Shown piece by piece: positions 55,158 to 64,000 of a stretch of DNA of 64,000 nucleotides. Made by a program: the position numbers and the translations under genes. This stretch comes from Leptasterias polaris (taxonomy: Eukaryota > Echinodermata > Asteroidea > Forcipulatida > Asteriidae): assembly GCA_037783415.1 (NCBI GenBank), contig JAZGTN010000303.1:124001-188000 (forward strand), in the 5' to 3' direction. How positions within the stretch are numbered: position 1 is the stretch's first letter; each line of letters opens with the position of its first letter. The notes beneath the pieces were generated by a model. The model had not been told where the DNA came from. It did no database searches and saw only the letters and a list, made by a program, of their open reading frames with translations.

Positions 55158-56206
55158 TTTAAAGGCACCTGGCAGTGGTATTTTGTCAAAATAAAGCTTT
55201 GTCATTAATATACATTTTTATGAGTGGAATGTGAATAAACAATTAACTAAGGTTAAAAAATTGTATTTTTGTTTTAAATAAGCCCCCCTTTACATGGCGC
55301 TGTTCGTGACGTCAATCGAGGCAGGAGAAAATGTGTAGTCTGGCCCCGTACATTACGTCTGGGTACCTGATCAGTATGATGCGTTTTCGTATTCGGACGT
55401 CACCACCCAATGCAATCCTAGGACAGTGTACAGTCGACTAATACGAGACGCCAGTTTATACGAGGTTTTTCACCCGTCCCGAACTGTCCCATACGCGTTT
55501 CTATGTCTTAAAAACGGAAGATACGAGCATGGTCATAACGCGGAACACGGATAATACAAGGTATTGTTTTTCCTACTTTGCAAAACTATTTATCGGATCG
55601 GCGTGCCGCGGCATCGTGGCATACAGCTCAAGTCGATCCGAACACCAGAAACATTTCGCTGGTAACCTAAGCTTCACTGCAACTTCCCTTGCACACTACT
55701 ACCAACGAAAAAATCCCCGGTATCCAAGCACGACGGGGTATCCAAGTGTTCGCTGCATAGCGCTGAAAACGACGTCGGACCGGACCACTTTGCCCTCGTT
55801 AGCCTGATTTTTGATGCCGTAACTGCCTATATTTGGGATCTGCAGGAAAAAAATGCTGGCTGACCCCATCTTTAGTCGTTTTGCTGCATCCAGCAGCAAT
55901 TTTTGCCGGAAAAATGCAAGAAAAATCCCCTTTTTGGATAACCAAACGAAACGTACAATCTCACTACTTACACGTGTATATACAACGTAAATGCAGGCAA
56001 GTTCGAGGGGGGTCGATGTTCGATCGAGGCGAAGTCTTCCTCGATTGACGTCACAAAAAGGGATGGGCGGAGTCGCCCCCAAACAACTTTATCTATTTTT
56101 TTACATATAAATACTGACAAACAATTTCTCAAAAAATTGTTTTATTGTTAATATACATATACTCTTATATTTAAAAAAAATAAAATCTATTTCCAGGTGA
56201 CTTTAA
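55158..56206. mobile_element. 1.05-kb TIR element in CNOT1 intron 4
   Basis: TTTAAAGGCACCTGG at the left and CCAGGTGACTTTAA at the right are inverted ends. Inner inverted words GTGACGTCAATCGAGG (55306) and CCTCGATTGACGTCAC (56038) confirm the palindromic design. The right end is only 40 bp from exon 5. Confidence 0.8.
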
Positions 56207-56245
56207 TTGTTTTTTTTATTTATTTTATTTTTTTATTTGATGCAG

Positions 56246-56302
56246 CTTTACAGTTTGTTAAGCACAAGCTACCAGACTTATTGCGGTCATATATAGACAG
56301 TG
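56246..56302 (+). CDS. CNOT1: CNOT1 exon 5
   Basis: 57 nt coding (A)LQFVKHKLPDLLRSYIDS; acceptor TGATGCAG, donor GTAAG, phase 1 at both ends. KLPDLLRSYID is identical to the vertebrate sequence as remembered. Confidence 0.95.
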
Positions 56303-56479
56303 GTAAGTACAAAATCTTTACAGCAACGATTGTTTCTGCACAAGAATATTGCAGTTAGAATGTATTAAATGTGTTCTAGCAATATAAGAGAATCAAATAC
56401 TTTATTGCATACAAGACCTTACCATTCTCGAGTCTATTCTCCTCGGAGGACTGGAGGGAATGTACTGAGTGTACAGTGC

Positions 56480-57924
56480 TTAACCCTTTAGTCACTGTTC
56501 CGCCCGAAACCGCCCAGCCATTTACTCACTGGACCGCCCAAAACCGCCCGAGATTAAACAACACTTTGTACCTTGGGTTTTACACATGCTAGCGGGTTGC
56601 AGCAAACAGCCGTCGAAAGAGCGTGATCTAAAGATTGCGCCAGTCTAAAAATATCCCGTGGTCACCATTGACAAAAACCAAGTAATCTACTTCCAAAGTT
56701 TCAAAGGTCGGAAATCTAGCACAACGTGTCAACGATTCTCTGTGTGTGTGTACCGTATCGTATGTACAATGCATTACACACACACACATGCACTATAATG
56801 TATACTACGAAAGCGACGATGTTTCGCTGGCTTTCGCCATGTTTTTCACACATTATTGAAAGGAGTTTACATTGTAGAGGAAATTTATTGTTATCCATAA
56901 GTAATATAGACAAGATTGTTCTTTTCTAAAGGTATGTTTTGATATTATTTCAATCACTTTGTCAACATTTTGTTCTTGTTTGAAACGATAGCAAAGTTGA
57001 AAAAGTTGTGTGCACAACTTTCTGTGAAACACTGACGCTAACGCAATGCAAACTAACAGTTGTCTATTTTCGTTGGTGTGTCATCATATTTACAATCTAA
57101 AAGCTTCAATTCAGTAAAAGCAAATACAAATATGTGTGAATCATTCGAAAGATAATTTTATCCTCTACAAAATAAACCAAACTTGTAATACAAATAAATT
57201 AATTATAATGGATGTCATGATACGACTTCCAGATAGTGCTTTAACCCTTTCCTTACCATAGGCGACTTTAGTCGACTGCACTAATACCCCCTCTTCCTTA
57301 CCATTGGCGACTTTAGTCGACCAAGCTTACACACAAAAAAGCACTCAAGCCTGAGCACAAAGGCCATTTGTAGTAAAGCTGTAGTTTTGTCCATGTTTGC
57401 CCTCCATACCAAAGCTTACCATCACTGGAAAGGGGAAGATCGGATCTTTCCAATGATGGTCAAATAAAATAAGGTTGCTATTTTGCAATCTCTTCAAACT
57501 GGAGTTGAAAGATCCGAAATGCCAAACACCTACGGAGCGCCATATACTTGTGTACAAAAAAGTGTTTGAGATTACAGATCACACCAAGGAAAGAAAGACA
57601 AAGAAATTTGACATTTATTGACCGATCTCAATGATTTTTGGATTATAAGAAAGGAAATTCAAGTGAGAACTTTTTCATTACTTATTTTGCTGTAAAACAA
57701 TGTCTTCAAGGAGATAATGGGGTTTGTAAAAAGGGCCTTTGAACGAAAGCTTTCTGTTGTGTAAGAATGTGTGCTTCACGTTTGAGTGGTCAAACAATGC
57801 GGTTATCAGCAGTTGTTTATGTCCAAACAATTCGGTAAGGAAAGGGTTAATTCGATGACTTTTCCCCGCCCTGCTCAGTGAGTAAATGACTTTGTTGAAT
57901 TTGCTCGTAAGTGCTAAAAGGTTA
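56480..57924. mobile_element. nested pair of TIR elements in CNOT1 intron 5
   Basis: The outer ends (TTAACCCTTTAGTCACTG at 56480; a run ending CTAAAAGGTTAA at 57924) enclose an inner element at 57241-57850 with perfect ends TTAACCCTTTCCTTACC and GGTAAGGAAAGGGTTAA. GGCGACTTTAGTCGAC occurs twice inside the inner left end. Confidence 0.75.
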
Positions 57925-58119
57925 ACACACATCAGTGTATGCGTAAAACACAAATAATACCCCATAGATTTGGTTTTAAATGAAATGAAAACATTGCTGT
58001 TTGCAAACCTCAGTCCGTGTGGTCAAGCTTCTCAAAAGCAAAGGCTGGGGCGGGGCCTTTTAGAAAACACAATACTTTGAATAACATGTGTGGGTTTTTT
58101 TTCTCCATTGTTTGAGCAG

Positions 58120-58266
58120 ACATCAGAAGCCCCCAAGAGGGCGGGCTTGCAGACGTATCTGCAGAGGTCCTTCACCTTCTCCTTACGCACCTGTTACACA
58201 GCTCTAAGGATCAGTTAGGTATCGTAGCGCCCCAACGAGAAGCATTCCTCAAAACAATTAAGAAAG
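58120..58266 (+). CDS. CNOT1: CNOT1 exon 6
   Basis: Codes (D)IRSPQEGGLADVSAEV, then LHLLLTHLLHSSKDQLG and REAFLKTIKK; acceptor TTGAGCAG, donor GTGAG, phase 1 both ends. QEGG...EVLHLLL.HLL...FLKT matches CNOT1. Confidence 0.95.
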
Positions 58267-58408
58267 GTGAGTGGCTAAGTTTATGATGTTGACATGGATA
58301 ATACAAACTAATGTGACTCTTGTTTGTTTTGCGTCAAGAGATAATAAGGATACAGGGAAGATTAAGTTGTGCTGTTTTATTCTCAAATTGGTGAAGACAG
58401 GAAATCAC

Positions 58409-58653
58409 CTTGGGTTGAACAAAGAAAAACTGACTAGAGCGGGATTTGAACCAACGACCTCCGGATTAACGTGCCGGCGCTCTACCAACCGAGTTATCTA
58501 GCCCTATGTTGGCGGTCTCCCTATTTTGTCAATATCTTTGTTCAGGGGGTTCCAGTCAGAAGCACCTACACACGTAGTCTAGTCAATTTTTCTTTGTTCA
58601 ACCCCAAAACATTTAAAATTTACCCAGTCAGTTTCCCTTGTGGTTTAATATTT
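58409..58653 (-). mobile_element. SINE S1 with 13-bp target-site duplication
   Basis: GACAGGAAATCAC flanks the element on both sides (58396-58408 and 58654-58666). The tRNA-like core is in reverse orientation at 58434-58505. The uninterrupted pre-insertion sequence exists as a paralogous copy at 58913-58970 (AATTGGTGAAGACAGGAAAT, then CACGTTACGTTGGG). This proves insertion with target duplication. Confidence 0.9.
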
Positions 58654-58666
58654 GACAGGAAATCAC

Positions 58667-59324
58667 GTTACATTGAGTCATTGCACAAATATCAGAATGA
58701 CTAATGTCTTAGCTATAATATTTAATGGAAACTTACAGAAATAATCTTTAATACAACAATATCCAGATCACCATCTTGGCAAAACACATTAGTCTTAGAC
58801 ATAGTTCCTCATGAAATGCTTAAGAATGATTAAATAGTACAATTGTAAACTTGAGTGAGGTTACTAACGAAATTGTTTAATAACAAGTAAAACATAAAGG
58901 GGTCATACCTGTGAATTGGTGAAGACAGGAAATCACGTTACGTTGGGTCCTTACACCAATATCAGAAAGACGCCCTGGGCCGTGGGAAGCGCGCGAAATG
59001 CATTAGAAAACGTAGAGGGCGCTTCACAATTTAAATAATAAAGCAGTTATTTACAATGGGAACAGAATAAAACGAATTTAGAATGCAAGTTTCACCATGA
59101 GCACACATACATGAAAATAATGGTGGTGCCTTCAGAACATAAACCATTACAATTGGACCGTTACACTTACATAACTAATGATCACAAATTCTGACAGTTT
59201 GTTGTGAACTATAGGTTTTTCAATAGGAGTTGCTATTGTCTTCCTAGGCCTTTTAAGCCGATGTCGCTAATTTAAACACCGCCCTCAAGTCAGTGACTGT
59301 GATTATGTTCTTCCTTTATTACAG
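58667..59324. other. rest of CNOT1 intron 6
   Basis: Contains the paralogous empty site at 58913-58970; otherwise nothing recognised. Confidence 0.45.
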
Positions 59325-59437
59325 ACTTTCCTCCAGACCAGGTGCCTGTGGTTCTAGTGCCTCTGCTGTACAGCGACACCCAGGACATCGGGATGGATAG
59401 GATTGTCAACGATAACACCAACCTACCCAAGGCAGTG
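59325..59437 (+). CDS. CNOT1: CNOT1 exon 7
   Basis: Codes (D)FPPDQVPVVLVPLLYSD, then TQDIGMDRIVNDNTNLPKAV; acceptor TTTATTACAG, donor GTAAGC, enters phase 1 and leaves phase 0. Matches the DFPQE..PVVLAPLLYPE..DI.MDRI block. Confidence 0.95.
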
Positions 59438-59915
59438 GTAAGCTTCAGCATTACAACTCATACCTCAACATGTACAGACCTTGTGCACAAATGTATGTGC
59501 ACATGACATTAATCGACCAGTTCACTCTTTTTGGTGACCACCTGTGCATATTTGAGTCGCGTGTAACTGTTACAATTAGCTTGCCAAGACACTAATTTAG
59601 CCAATTGCTACAAACATTTATCTTCTGCTAAATTCTTTATTATGCAGGCATGATATTTTTCCTACTTTAGTCTGTTTTCCGGTTTTTTTTTATGCCCTTC
59701 AAAAAACAGAAACAGTTGCTAATAATTAGGCTTGAAAAGTGTATATGTAGGTAAGCCTTTGTCTGGAAAAATTATCCTACTTTGTGTGTTTTTTGTTTTG
59801 AAATAGCATCATCTCTCAAGAACTTGTTCAGAGGATTTTTTTCTTTTTTCTAATGTCTGTTGGCAAAAATCAGGCCATATGCAACCTTAATCTTGTTTTG
59901 TCTTCCCGGATTAAG
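59438..59915. other. CNOT1 intron 7
   Basis: No feature recognised other than splice signals. Confidence 0.5.
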
Positions 59916-60098
59916 ATGGACAGCTCCCTTGCGGATATGATGCAGGAGATGGGATACAGCTGCTGCGCCACCATGGACGAGTGCCGTAAATCCCTCCTCC
60001 AGTTCGGTACCAGCAGTCTCTCTGCGTCGGCAGTGGCCAGAGTCATCAGTATGATGGCCCGAACACACTCCAGCCTCACAGATAGTATGCCCTTACAG
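59916..60098 (+). CDS. CNOT1: CNOT1 exon 8 (last in window)
   Basis: Codes MDSSLADMMQEMGYSCC, then ATMDECRKSLLQFGTSSLS and ARVISMMARTHSSLTDSM; acceptor CGGATTAAG, donor GTCAG, phase 0. Matches MMESSLADFMQEVGY...ECR..I.QFG and VARVLGMMARTHSGLTDG. The acceptor is followed directly by ATG, but this Met is internal. Confidence 0.95.
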
Positions 60099-60207
60099 GT
60101 CAGTTGGATTGTCGAGTCTTAACACCTACGCCCAATTTCGTAAAGCATGTAAGCACACAAATTTGCTAAGCACAGAAAATCATCGCTTAGCAGAAACTTG
60201 TTACTAC

Positions 60208-62815
60208 ATAATAATAATAATAATAAACATTTATAAAGCGCTTTATACAGGCGTTTCAAAGCGCTATCACTGTTGTCTGAAGAGGTATGTTTTTAACTGC
60301 GTCTTGAATGAAACGATCGAGGGTGAGTCACGGATGTGTAGAGGGAGCTTGTTCCAGAGTGCTGGCGCAGCCACCGCGAATGCTCTTTCACCATAGCGGG
60401 TGTTTGTGCGAGGACCAGTTGAAAGTTCAAGGTGGATATTAGAAGATGATCGAAGGCTGATTGATGAGGTCGGCAACTTTTGAGAGATGAGACTGTTGAG
60501 GTAAGTGGGAGCGAGGCCATTTCTTGTTTTGTATGCGAGGAGAAGAATTTTGAATTGAATCCGCTTGAGAATTGGGAGCCAGTGTAGGGATCGCAGAATT
60601 GGTGATACATGATCTCCACGCTTAACTCTCCTGACCATGCGTGCTGCAGTATTCTGTATGCGTTGAAGTGGGGCAATGCGACTAGCTGGCAAGGAATACA
60701 AAAGACTGTTGCAGTAGTCAAGATGGGTTGTGGTAAAAGCATGCACGAGACGTTCAGTGGATTTGCAGTCGAGATAGTTTCAAAGTTTCCCAATCTTATA
60801 GATACCAAATGATGCTGCACGGCAAACATTGTGTATGTGCTTGTCTAACTGTAGGTGACTGTCGAGAACAACTCCAAGGTCACGGGCTGATTCGGAGACA
60901 GTGACAGCATCTCCACCGATGTTCATCACCGGTAGACTCCCTGACTTACGAAACTGTGAAGTGATATGTAGGAGCTCAGTCTTTGAGGAATTAAGCTTGA
61001 GCTTGTTGGTTATAGCCCAAGATTGTAGATCACCAATACATTCCTGCAAAGAATTGATAGCCTCATGCTGCTCCCTTGGATTCAGTATAATATAAAGTTG
61101 TGTATCATCAGCATACATAACATGCTGAATATTTCCATGAGCACTGATGACCTTGCTCAGAGGACCGGTGTAGAGGATGAACTCAAGTGGTCCCATTACC
61201 GAGCCCTGAGGAACGCCCCACGGAAGGGGGTGGGCCTCAGAGAGAACGCCGTTGACGACGATTTGCTGCTTACGATTCTCCAGGTAAGACACCAACCAAT
61301 CTAGGGCAGTGCCATTGATACCATAGCAACTCTTGAAGCGCTGTATGAGAGTGCTATGGTCGATAGTGTCAAACGCCGCCGAGAAATCCAACAAAATGAG
61401 AACCGCTTCTTGGCCCTTGTCAATGGCTAGAAGGATGTCATTCGTGACTTTAAGCAGAGCAGTCTCAGTGGAATGGAACTTCCGGTATGCTGATTGAGCT
61501 TCCGGGAACAGATGGTTTTCCAGAAGATAAATGCGGAGTTGGGCAGATGCAATTTTTTCTAGCACCTTTGCAATGAACATCAAGTTGGAGATCGGTCGAT
61601 AGTTTTTGAAGTCGTTTGAGTCTAGATTTGGTTTCTTAAGCATGGGGACAACATGGGATGTTTTGTAGGCAGTTGGAACAACACCCGATGTTAGCGACTG
61701 GTTGATTATTTGAGTGATGTGTGGAAGAAGTTCATCAAGGCAGAGTTTGACAATCCAAGTAGGAACTGGGTCCAAGGAGCATGATTTTGATGGGCTATCT
61801 ACAATTGCCCTTCTGACAGCATCCTCTGAGATGGGTTGGAAGTGCGTGAAGCTGCAATTTAAAGTTCCAAGAACAGGCTTACTGCTGACATCTGGTTGAT
61901 TAGAAGGAATATCAAACGACGTTGCTATGTTTTCTGTTTTTTCATGAAAGAACCGTGCAAATGCATTAGCCAGATTCTCATCCGATTGATGCTCAGGTAA
62001 GATCGGCGATGATGATAGGGAAGTGAGTTTATTTACAAGTCTGAAAAGCTGTTTCATATCAGAATGGGCAATTTCACACTGAATGTAGTGAGACTTTGCT
62101 GAGAGGAGTCTGTTATTATAGATAGCGCACTGATCTCTATACAGCTCTCTGTGAATTTCAAGGCCAGATTTGATCATCATACGCTCGCGACGTCGTTTGG
62201 CTCGTTTTGCCTCCCGAACCTCCTCCGTATACCAAGGTGCGAGTGGTCTGATAGTAACATCTAATGCCTTTTGAGGTGCATACTTATCGAGAAGCTGACG
62301 TAAAACATCGTTGTACCGGTCAGCTAGCTCAGGAGCACCCATGGCTGTTGACTGAGTGAGAACAGAGCTAGCAATATCACAACGAAATTTGTCAAAGTCA
62401 ATTGAGCGAAACTTACGGCAGCAGATTCGTGTCTTAGACAGTCCAGGGCGGTTGAAGTCCAGGGTGAAGAGAACTGCATGGTGGTCCGACGGTAAACCAG
62501 TTATGAGAGAAGTGTCACAAACAATGTGGCTCAACTTGGGTGCGATTAGCAGATCAAGTGTGTGACCCGCCTTATGAGTTGAACCACTGACGTGCTGCTT
62601 TAAGTTGGCTGTGTCCAACAAATTCATGAAAGATTTGGCCTCCTTGTTAGTGATATCATCTACATGAAAGTTGAAATCTCCTGTCATGATTAAATGATCT
62701 CCTATTTCCGGCGTTGTTTCTAATAACTTTGAGAAGTCGCAAAGAAACATCTCATGTAGCCAAAGTTCCATAAAGTGTACACTCTTTTGACTGGTGCCCC
62801 GCTCATGTTTTGCCT
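60208..62815 (-). mobile_element. L2/CR1-like non-LTR retrotransposon, 5'-truncated
   Basis: One frame runs about 835 codons from 62771 to 60267 with a single in-frame TGA at 60780-60782. It begins inside the APE endonuclease (GDFNFHVDD, then LDLLIAP and LPSDHHAVLF). The reverse transcriptase follows: FKNYRPISNLMFIAKVLEK, AFDTIDHSTLIQRF, WGVPQGSVMGPL and the catalytic YADDTQLYI. Beyond the stop come DYCNSLLYSLPAS, LHWLPILKRIQFKILLLAYK and APALWNKLPLHIRD, typical of the CR1/L2 group tail. An (ATT)n tail ends the element at about 60208-60228. The first third of the endonuclease and any ORF1 are missing. Inserted antisense in CNOT1 intron 8. Confidence 0.9.
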
Positions 62816-64000
62816 AACATAGACATTTCCTAAGCAGTATTTTTTGCTTAGACTGCTTTAGAGCTGCTTAAAGCTTGGGTGAAGCCATCGGACTACTGTC
62901 AGCAGACCACTTGTAAAAGCAAATTAGTTTATTTTTGAAAAGTAAAAAATATTTTTTGAAAGGTCTCAATATTTAAGGTTCCTTATTGAGACCTAACCAA
63001 ATATCATGGGAAAAGTTAAATAAATTACTCTGGGTAAATATTTTGGACTGCAAAAACACCATCAATGATTGATCACCCAATTAAGAATTCCACTAAACTT
63101 ATTTTTTGCATTTATACCTCAGGTCCTTTTGGTTGGTAAGCAGTTTGCAACAGCTAATTTTATTTTCTCAATTAAGAATAGATCGATCAATTAAGCCCCG
63201 CCTCCTTACGAGTTGACCAATCACAGCCGCGAAACCCGATCACCGTTAGTGCAAAGATCACCAAACGGCTCAAATGGTGATCAGATTTCGCGGTTGTGAT
63301 TGATCGGATGAGAAATGGGCGTGGCTTAATGGATCGGTGTATTCCCACAGAGATTAAACAAATCTCCTAGCATTGGGCTAGTAGTCACTCCTGACTGTAG
63401 TCAATTGTGTCTTTACCAGATGGCTTGACGGGTTGGAATTTGTTATATTGAGTTTAAAGGCTCTTATCTGATGTTGCAGACCATTTGAAATGGATTACAT
63501 TCACCCCCCCCCCCCCCCAAATAAAAAATAATGATATTCTAAAACAGACTGGTGGAAACAGTACAGTGGTGTAAAGCATCTGCTTAGATTTTGGTGGTGA
63601 CACAAAAAGTTTTAAGCACAAAAAGTCGCTATAAGCACCACAAAATCTATGCTACCTGAATTGAATTGAATTGAATAAGGTTACCAGCCAAAATACCATG
63701 TCACATGCCAATCTTTGACTGGTACCCGCAAGGCCCAATTTCCTAGTGCCGGTTGTTGTTGACAGATTGTAATTGTTGACCACAAATTTCTGCTTAGCAA
63801 AAAAGTAAGCGGGGTAACTAGTCACAAACTGCACACAGTGAAATTTTATTTTAGCACTTAAAGTTATTTTCATTCAGCTTAAAACATTATTCACTCATTT
63901 GTGCGCTGATACAGCTCTAAGAAATCATGCCCTATATACTGCAAGTTAGAAAGCAATTTTTATGGTCAAGCAATTTTTATGGTCAACACATGACTAAAAG
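62816..64000. other. rest of CNOT1 intron 8 to window edge
   Basis: MITE family H-like words (TTAGCA/TGCTTA) flank the retrotransposon at 60125-60205 and 62815-62870 and recur at 63570-63850. An inverted pair lies at 63184-63240 and 63268-63335 (ATTAAGCCCCGCC with GGGCGTGGCTTAAT; AACCCGATCACCG with its partner), a small TIR element. C14 run at 63504. No exon recognised. Confidence 0.5.

Noticed and set aside
60780..62771. 663-codon frame as a host gene
   Set aside because: Endonuclease and reverse-transcriptase motifs with an (ATT)n tail identify a retrotransposon.

Overview
Eukaryotic nuclear DNA, AT-rich, with spliced genes, very many short DNA transposons and SINEs, an interstitial TTAGGG-type telomeric tract and an L2/CR1-like retrotransposon. 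Gene and repeat content fit a marine invertebrate deuterostome, most likely an echinoderm and perhaps a sea star; the species is inferred, not proven. There are no operons, CRISPR arrays or other prokaryotic features.

Region 1 (1-14.5 kb) holds no intact gene. It contains MITEs, tRNA-derived SINEs and, at 4998-8975, about 130-bp terminal inverted repeats enclosing a decayed copy of a large multicopy protein family of unknown function, a candidate DNA transposon. Region 2 (14.6-19.7 kb, +) is a broken monocarboxylate-transporter-like (SLC16-type) gene in four exon remnants, damaged by a 17-bp coding repeat expansion, a 179-bp duplication over a splice acceptor and small indels. Region 3 (20.6-29.6 kb) is a tandem array of three ~2.97-2.99 kb units, each with five TGACGTCA (CRE) octamers and no convincing gene.

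Region 4 (30.2-44.8 kb, -) is a nine-exon gene with every intron in phase 1, reading in frame through 423 codons. It encodes a secreted protein with a signal peptide, two F-type-lectin (fucolectin/FTP) domains, each split over three exons, and an unrecognised Cys/Trp-rich C-terminus. A second signal-peptide exon with its own TATA-like box lies 2.7 kb upstream, so the gene has either two promoters or a remnant tandem copy. Its introns hold a telomeric tract, a 300-bp triplet array, palindromic MITEs and nested inverted repeats around a RecQ-like helicase fragment.

Region 5 (47.3-64 kb, +) is the 5' part of CNOT1, the scaffold of the CCR4-NOT deadenylase: eight exons (939 nt, 313 codons) join without any frame break, and the gene runs off the right edge. 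Its introns are full of MITEs; intron 8 holds a nearly intact antisense L2/CR1-like retrotransposon whose conserved region is broken by one in-frame stop.

The two host genes are divergent (lectin to the left, CNOT1 to the right), with about 2.5 kb between their start codons. Splice sites and homology were judged by eye; no alignment or search was run.
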